DNA of 13,295 nt from Hamiltosporidium magnivora (taxonomy: Eukaryota > Microsporidia > Dubosqiidae). This document shows, in pieces, positions 7,947 to 13,295 of the stretch. The translations under genes and the position numbers were made by a program. Under the pieces are notes generated by a model. It had not been told where the DNA came from. It saw only the letters and a program-made list of their open reading frames with translations, and ran no database searches. Each line of letters starts with the position of its first letter. The stretch's first letter is position 1. Location: NCBI GenBank assembly GCA_004325065.1, contig PITI01000377.1, positions 1 through 13,295 on the forward strand, in the 5' to 3' direction.

Positions 7947-10614
7947 TTTTCTAAAATTATTAAAACATAATAAACTGAAGAATTTTTTTAGAAAAAATTG
8001 CATTTTAAATTATAAAGTTACGTTCGGTTTGATTTCTTTTAATAACTTTCTTAATGTTTGAGTAATTTTATTTATAAGGAAGATTTTAAAGTTAAAAATA
8101 TGTCTATCATCTTCAAAAGATTTTTGAAGTTGATTTGAATATATATGATATGAAACCAACATATATATTTTAACCTTTGAATTTTCTAGAAATAAATAAA
8201 GTAATACCAGTATAAATAGAAGTAATTCAAATGAAGGAAATGATTCCGAACCCTTCATGTATTGATAAAAGACAATATTAAATTAACTGTAAGATAGAAA
8301 GATAAATCAAATATATTTTAGAGAAAGAAAGCGCTTATTTTGAATATATATGACAAAATAAAAAAAATATACGTAAGATATGTTTAGATATTTTTCTAGA
8401 TGCTTAATGATAGAACATCTGACTACGTGAGAAAACTGTCTTCTGTACATTCAAGATATAAATTTTCTTTTTGAATGCAGCGGAAAAGTGTCAATATAAT
8501 GGGAACTTTGGATCCACCTTAGAGGCATTAAACGACTTTATCAGAAAAATACTCAGAAGAAAACAATAGTATATTTCACATTGAAACAGTTTTAAATCTA
8601 CATCTATTTGTTGTACTGAATTATTCTTTCCCTCTTTTACTTCTCAGTGTCAAGGATGAACAAATCAAATTTTATCATTTAATCAGTTTTAATCGAGATT
8701 ATAGAGGATTGGCCTATAGATCTTGTAAGGTTTATATCTCGCTAAAATAGCAGCAATGATTTTCACAGGATTTTTACACGCTCATTTTTAAACAAATAGT
8801 TTTTATTGTAGTGATCCTCTCTCTCCACTCTTCTTGTTCTAAATAAATATAAATTAAACTTTTGAAATAAGTAAGCCAAAATAAAAATACATGTAAGAAA
8901 ACCGAGCTCCAAAAAAGGAAAAATAGACTTGGTATTTTATTTTATATATAAAGATTTTGATGCGACACTTATTAAACATAAAATTTCTCTACGTTATTCC
9001 TTTGTAATGATTTTACCTTAAAAACCAAGGAAATGCGATTTTTAGCAAATGGATCAGATGTTTATAGTATATATGATATATTAATGTTTCCTTATACGTT
9101 AACTTGAATAAATTGTAACGAAATAGTATATGATGTGGTTTTAACTTACAAATACATGTAAAAACATATGCATGTATTAAATCTATAATATTCAAAAGCA
9201 CGAATAAAACATTTCTTTGGTTTTAAAATGAGGTAGTATGTAGTATCGAGATCCGGAGCATTTAAATGCCAGAAAAGCGATCTTTGTTTTCTAGAAATGT
9301 TAAGAACACTTCCAATACACTAAATGATGTGAATATTGAAAGAAGATAAATGGCAAACAAATATAATGATTATAGATGCTCAACATTGTATATCAAAGAA
9401 AAACAATAAAGTGTCTCAAAATATACAGATTCATTTGAATATAAGAACTTTGGTAAATAAAATAGAGTAATAGCCTACTATGGAATCCTCCACAAAAATA
9501 ATTTTCCACAATCGAATGATTTCTAATTTATATTCTATCGAATTCTGCTTAATCCAATGCTTTTATGATATACAAAACTTTTTTTAATTTTGAATTATAT
9601 TAGAATGAAAGAAATCCAAAAAAATCTGTTTATTTACTGAAACTTTCCAATAATACCGATTCCTTCCCCAGTAGGTTTTCCGTTATACTTTAATTTAAAA
9701 AAAAAATATATTGAATTTGCATGATTGAAAAATTAGCTTAAAAATTTAAACAGTGCATTGCTTATTTAAATGTATCGGTGTTCAAATATTTTTTTTTTAA
9801 TTCGGTTTCATATAAATCATAATTAGTAGTTTTTTTAGAATTTCATGGTTGATTTTTTTAAAAAATTCATACAAATACTTTTAATAGCCTATTTTTTCAA
9901 AAAATGGCCTATGATATTGTTTTAAAAATATTTATCTGTTAAGTTTTGGGCATAGATAACTCTTTCCTATCACATCATGGGTATTCTTTAAATAGATACA
10001 TCTCAAAGCTTTTTATATAAGAGGTCTATAGAAGCCTTACATGAGCGGAAAGTTACTTAGTATTTAGTAATGAATTTTGCCTAGTATGCGCTTTTGGTGG
10101 AAATCCTCTCGCAAACCAGAAGATATACCCCTAAATCCACATATTTGGGCCTAATATATTTCCGGCTAGGATGTAGATTATACAGTTATATTAGTTCGCC
10201 TGGATTTTGCAATGTCATACTATCAAGTATAGCCCAGTTCTTAGATTTTCCAAGTTTTAAAGTGTTTATCTTTATATATTCCTGGCGCTACGTCTGTTAA
10301 ACCGAGTAAGAAAGAATAGGATTCCATTTTATGCATATAATTCCATAATTTTAATCGTAAAGTCTGAATATAGATCCATAAAAAAACAAAGTAATTAGAA
10401 AAAAAAAAGTTTTTTATTTTGGAACTTTTTTTCGCTTGTAATACACTTTCCCATGAAGAAAACCGAAATTTGGTGTGAATTTCATGGCACCAAGAATCCG
10501 AAGATTATTCTTACCAATTTTTCAACATAATAACGATGCTGACGATTTTTACTCTGGTTATTTTCTCTCCACCATGGTCTAAATTTTCAAAGCTAAGGTT
10601 TTTATAAATTTTCC
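7947..10614. other. Long AT-rich gap without a supported gene
   Basis: About 2.7 kb. The longest frame I read, 8258-8010 on the minus strand (82 residues from an ATG, with a hydrophobic segment ELLLFILVLLYLF near its start), has no C-run before the start and is of a length expected about once by chance in a window of this composition. GC-richer patches at about 8640-8830 and 10080-10310 have no recognisable protein in any frame I read. The latter may be the decayed upstream part of the retroelement-like block that follows. No RNA gene was recognised. Confidence 0.45.
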
Positions 10615-10843
10615 ACAATGCCGGGTGCAGAATTGGCTTGGAGTATTCTCTGCATGTCGGAAAAGGTGACTCAAAGAAACAGGTCCTCCGGGTTGGGCTA
10701 GGGCCAGCAACCTACCCTTTAATTTACCTTCTTACGAAACCATAAAATTTAAACAAATCCACTGGAAAGAGACCGATAGGTGGTATTATTAAGAGAGGCT
10801 AAGGCTTGTACATGGCTGTAGTGCCAAAGATGAATGAATGAAT
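10615..10843 (+). mobile_element. Probable non-LTR retrotransposon 3' end (remnant)
   Basis: A block visibly richer in GC than its surroundings contains CTCCGGGTTGGGCTAGGGCC, then AGCAACCTACCC, and later GGCTTGTACATGGCTGTAGT followed by GCCAAAG, and ends in a short tail of three ATGA units (10830-10843) before AT-rich DNA resumes. A GC-richer segment ending in a tandem short-repeat tail is typical of the 3' untranslated end of non-LTR (LINE-type) retrotransposons, and the AGCAACCTACCC and TACATGGC..TAGTGCC strings resemble such tails in arthropod and other invertebrate elements as I remember them. No reverse transcriptase is readable upstream, so this would be a 5'-truncated or decayed copy. 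The left boundary is approximate. A SINE or an unrelated GC-rich island is possible. Confidence 0.4.
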
Positions 10844-11664
10844 TATATATTTCGAAATATATTTTTTCTGGTATTTTAATCATACTTTTATGTCAAATTA
10901 AACTATTTAAATCTAAAACGATTTATGTTTATTAATTAAAATTGTCGTTAGTCTTTACCATTAATAATTATTTTTCTCCATTCGAACATATTATAACAAA
11001 TAAATCATCTTTTTTCATTCATTACTCTGTTAAAAACCAAAATTTTTTATTTCTTCGCGAAATATGTACGCTGGTTATTCGATACAGTTATTTTAGATAA
11101 ACTTACTACAAAAATGCCTGGATGAGATGAGCAGCCAAATTTTTTAATTTTCAATGTTTGTTGTCGATCAATCAATTTTTTTGGTGTTTAGACTATGTAA
11201 CTAAAGATATGTAGGTCTTTAAAAGCACTATTATATTTTTTATATTTTACGATTAAGTTTATGATTGATAAATATATTCTTTCAGGCAAAATATAATTTC
11301 TATTTTCTAGTTAGAATGAAAGCATCTGAGGGAGTTGATTTGAATTTGTTAGGATAAAACAATTACTATACACTAAGAGCAAAATAAATCTTTCGAAGAG
11401 AAAATTGTAAAATAACTATAAAACGGAGTTTATAAAAATATAGGAAATTATTTTAATTCTATGGTTATTACTTTTGATATTTTTTATTCAAACTGTAAAT
11501 AATTTAAGTACTCTATATTTAGAGGATTATTATGAATAAAAGGCATATATAGAGCTTAAAAAATATTTCAAAAATCAGTTTTAATTCGAATTTTTTTTCT
11601 TGATACATCGAATGATTTAGTTAGCCAAATCGCAATACCGATATTAAGAATACCATTATTATTT
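10844..11664. other. AT-rich gap
   Basis: No gene supported. The last part (about 11576-11680, minus strand) holds a 30-odd-codon open stretch in a frame different from the 198-residue membrane protein just upstream of it; see the finding on a possible frameshifted extension. Confidence 0.45.
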
Positions 11665-12261
11665 TCAAGGCCTGGTATTTATCCCTTCTGTTATCGGATT
11701 TCGATTAGTAAATGTAACACATAGGTACATCGATATAATTGCCGAAATAAGAATAAAATAAATAAATGCTGTTAAATATTTAAATATTGTCGGAATTTTT
11801 TTTTGAGAAAATACGCCAAGAGAAACAAACAAAATTCCAAGATAAAATGAACATGATAGGATAAACAAATAAGCTGGTTTTTTATACAAATATGAGCCAA
11901 TAATTATTGTATCAATGAAATCTAGAACTGAAAAATATAAAAACATAGCATATTTCTTTACAAATATAAGCTTTGGATATCTGTTTGCTTTGGTAGTAGA
12001 TTTAAGTTCATTATCTATTTCCTCATATAGTAATTGTTCTGTTTCGGGTAGTACATTTATTGCCTCAGGATCCGTTTCAATAGAATAAATGGCATCTACG
12101 TTTTTGGTTAGTAAATTTCCAATTGTGACAGAACGAAAAAATATATGATTAGGGTTTTGTTCTATATAACAACCATCGCTACTAGAAATACTGATGGTAT
12201 CAGTAAAAATTTCTTTTATAATCACATTGACTTCAATATGTTGAATTTGTTCTTCTTTCAT
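11665..12261 (-). CDS. Unrecognised membrane protein with three C-terminal transmembrane segments
   Basis: 198 residues from an ATG to TGA; I do not recognise the family. Residues 1-100 are hydrophilic and acidic, with Ser-rich and Asp/Glu-rich stretches (SISSSDG at 24-30, PETEQLLYEEIDNELK at 72-87) and no N-terminal signal peptide. Three hydrophobic segments follow: about 105-126 (FLYFSVLDFIDTIIIGSYLY, with two Asp inside), 130-151 and 160-184. The tail after the third segment is short. This suggests an integral membrane protein with a long N-terminal domain, probably cytosolic. A stop-free frame this long is unlikely by chance in DNA this AT-rich. Unlike the other three genes there is no CCC before the ATG, only a CC about 10 bases upstream, so either expression is weak or the gene is lineage-specific or decaying. 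There is no close neighbour on its strand. Confidence 0.6.
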   Translation of the reverse strand: MKEEQIQHIEVNVIIKEIFTDTISISSSDGCYIEQNPNHIFFRSVTIGNLLTKNVDAIYSIETDPEAINVLPETEQLLYEEIDNELKSTTKANRYPKLIFVKKYAMFLYFSVLDFIDTIIIGSYLYKKPAYLFILSCSFYLGILFVSLGVFSQKKIPTIFKYLTAFIYFILISAIISMYLCVTFTNRNPITEGINTRP

Positions 12262-13295
12262 ATTTCAATGGATTTTTAAATATTTTTTTTGATCATATTA
12301 ATTGATTTGGTAAACAAATATTTGAATTCAAATCTTAAAACCCTAAGAAAAAAGCAACCAAGATAAATTAATTTTTTATTTAGTAAATAAAATTTTTTTA
12401 CGAAAGTATTTACCTATATTTGAACATAGAACATAAGACTATTATTGTTTTGGCTTTTTTAAAGGAATTCTGATGAGAAAAACAGGGCATAACGATTTGA
12501 ATCTTCTTTTTAACTTTAGCATTCCAGAATATTCTTTTCGTGCTTATTTTTGCGTGGCTAAAAACTAAGTGAATTTTTCCCATCAAGTAGTTAAATTGAG
12601 AGGCAAGGAGATTTTTAGAAAAATGCCTCAAAAAGAGAAAAAATTTTTATTGTATCAAGATAGCAATTTGTGAGTGCATGATGTTCAATGAAATGAATAT
12701 CTGAATGCCATAAAATGGAAATGTACATGCGTATTTATAAATTAAGCAGCCTTTAAATAAAAAGTATGCAAAACAATAATGTTTTAGCTAATCAAAAAAG
12801 CCTTTAATTAATGCCACGGGCCAATAAACCCTCCCATATCCAATAGAACCCTTGCTATTTCCTATACATTTTTAATGTTGATAGCACCCTTTATTTTTTT
12901 CATATAGCCCTTTAATTCCTATACTCTTATAACCAATTTATTTCCCATATTCCTATACATCTTCTTATTTTAGTTTCCTTGTCAATATTTCTTATCCATC
13001 CTTTCTTAAAATTTCTTTTGTATAAACAATAAGAGGTGTTAATTATGAATAAAGTTTATATCTTTCTTTTCAGTTCTTTTTTTGCATTTTTCGGTTTTTT
13101 GCATTTGTCAGTATTTGTAAAGCGAAATTTCGTTGTATAATTCGATACAGACACCAAACAACATAACATTGTATATAAACTAATTTAAAGCTTTCATATT
13201 ATATATTTTTTTCTAAGGAATTCATTTTATATTATATAAAAATATAATGTAACCCCACTGCCAAAGATTGTAAGTTGTAAAAATAGGCAAGAAAA
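12262..13295. other. AT-rich right flank with a pyrimidine-rich stretch
   Basis: No gene supported. From about 12825 to 13020 the plus strand is markedly pyrimidine-rich and repeats CCTATAC (12861, 12918, 12952) and CCCTT/CCCTC elements. An ATG at 13045 opens a 31-residue frame to 13140 whose start is hydrophobic and Phe-rich (MNKVYIFLFSSFFAFFGF), like a signal peptide, but it is too short to call. CCCC near 13254 is not followed by an ATG before the window ends. Confidence 0.45.

Noticed and set aside
8010..8258. 82-residue minus-strand frame with a hydrophobic segment
   Set aside because: It has an ATG but no start-proximal C-run and no known motif; at roughly 24% GC about one frame of this length is expected by chance in a 13-kb window.
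9013..9201. 62-codon minus-strand frame
   Set aside because: It has a non-ATG start, no motif and lies in an AT-rich gap; it looks like a chance frame.
6023..10065. TAGTATTTAGTAAT present near 6023 and near 10059
   Set aside because: A 14-base AT-rich match with no flanking similarity; not evidence for a dispersed repeat or long terminal repeats.
10094..10300. 68-codon plus-strand frame in a GC-richer patch
   Set aside because: It starts with TTG and matches no family I recognise; it is more likely decayed element sequence than a gene.
12410..12631. 73-codon minus-strand frame
   Set aside because: It has a non-ATG start and a Lys/Phe/Ile-rich composition typical of translated AT-rich noncoding DNA.

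Overview
The window looks like a gene-poor, very AT-rich piece of a microsporidian nuclear genome. The reasons are: compact intronless eukaryotic genes (a 438-residue Trm1, a 484-residue V-ATPase subunit B and a 119-residue RMP1-like protein), a run of three or four C residues 4 to 8 bases upstream of the start codon of each of these three genes (the CCC motif known upstream of microsporidian start codons), and a eukaryotic tRNA with a Pol III oligo-T terminator. Only about 28% of the window is confidently coding (3729 of 13295 bases), which fits the expanded, gene-sparse microsporidian genomes (Hamiltosporidium, Edhazardia or Anncaliia type) and not the compact Encephalitozoon type. I cannot name the species.

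Layout. 1-550: a decayed reading frame on the minus strand, much richer in GC than its surroundings, broken by a frameshift and a stop and running off the left edge; probably a mobile-element or other foreign gene. 551-3135: AT-rich sequence with no gene I can support. 3136-3206: tRNA-Gly(CCC). 3336-3587: an open minus-strand stretch of unclear status. 3581-3940 (minus) and 4019-5335 (plus): a head-to-head pair, a probable RMP1 (RNase MRP subunit) and TRM1 (tRNA m2,2G26 methyltransferase), sharing a 78-base promoter gap. 6309-7763: VMA2, the V-ATPase B subunit. 7749-7946: a 76-bp tandem repeat that begins inside the last codons of VMA2 and copies its stop codon and AATAAA signal. 7947-10614: long AT-rich gap. 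About 10615-10843: a GC-richer block ending in an ATGA-repeat tail that looks like the 3' end of a non-LTR retrotransposon. 11665-12261 (minus): an unrecognised 198-residue protein with three membrane segments. 12262-13295: AT-rich, with a pyrimidine-rich stretch holding degenerate CCTATAC/CCCTT repeats.

How the genes fit together. The central block is housekeeping. tRNA-Gly, TRM1 and the RMP1-like gene all belong to stable-RNA production (tRNA supply, tRNA modification, RNase MRP in rRNA processing). VMA2 is part of the proton pump of acidic compartments. Around this core lie the marks of an expanding genome: a broken GC-rich gene, a probable retroelement tail, a recent tandem duplication and long gaps. 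I saw no defence system, CRISPR array or complete mobile element.
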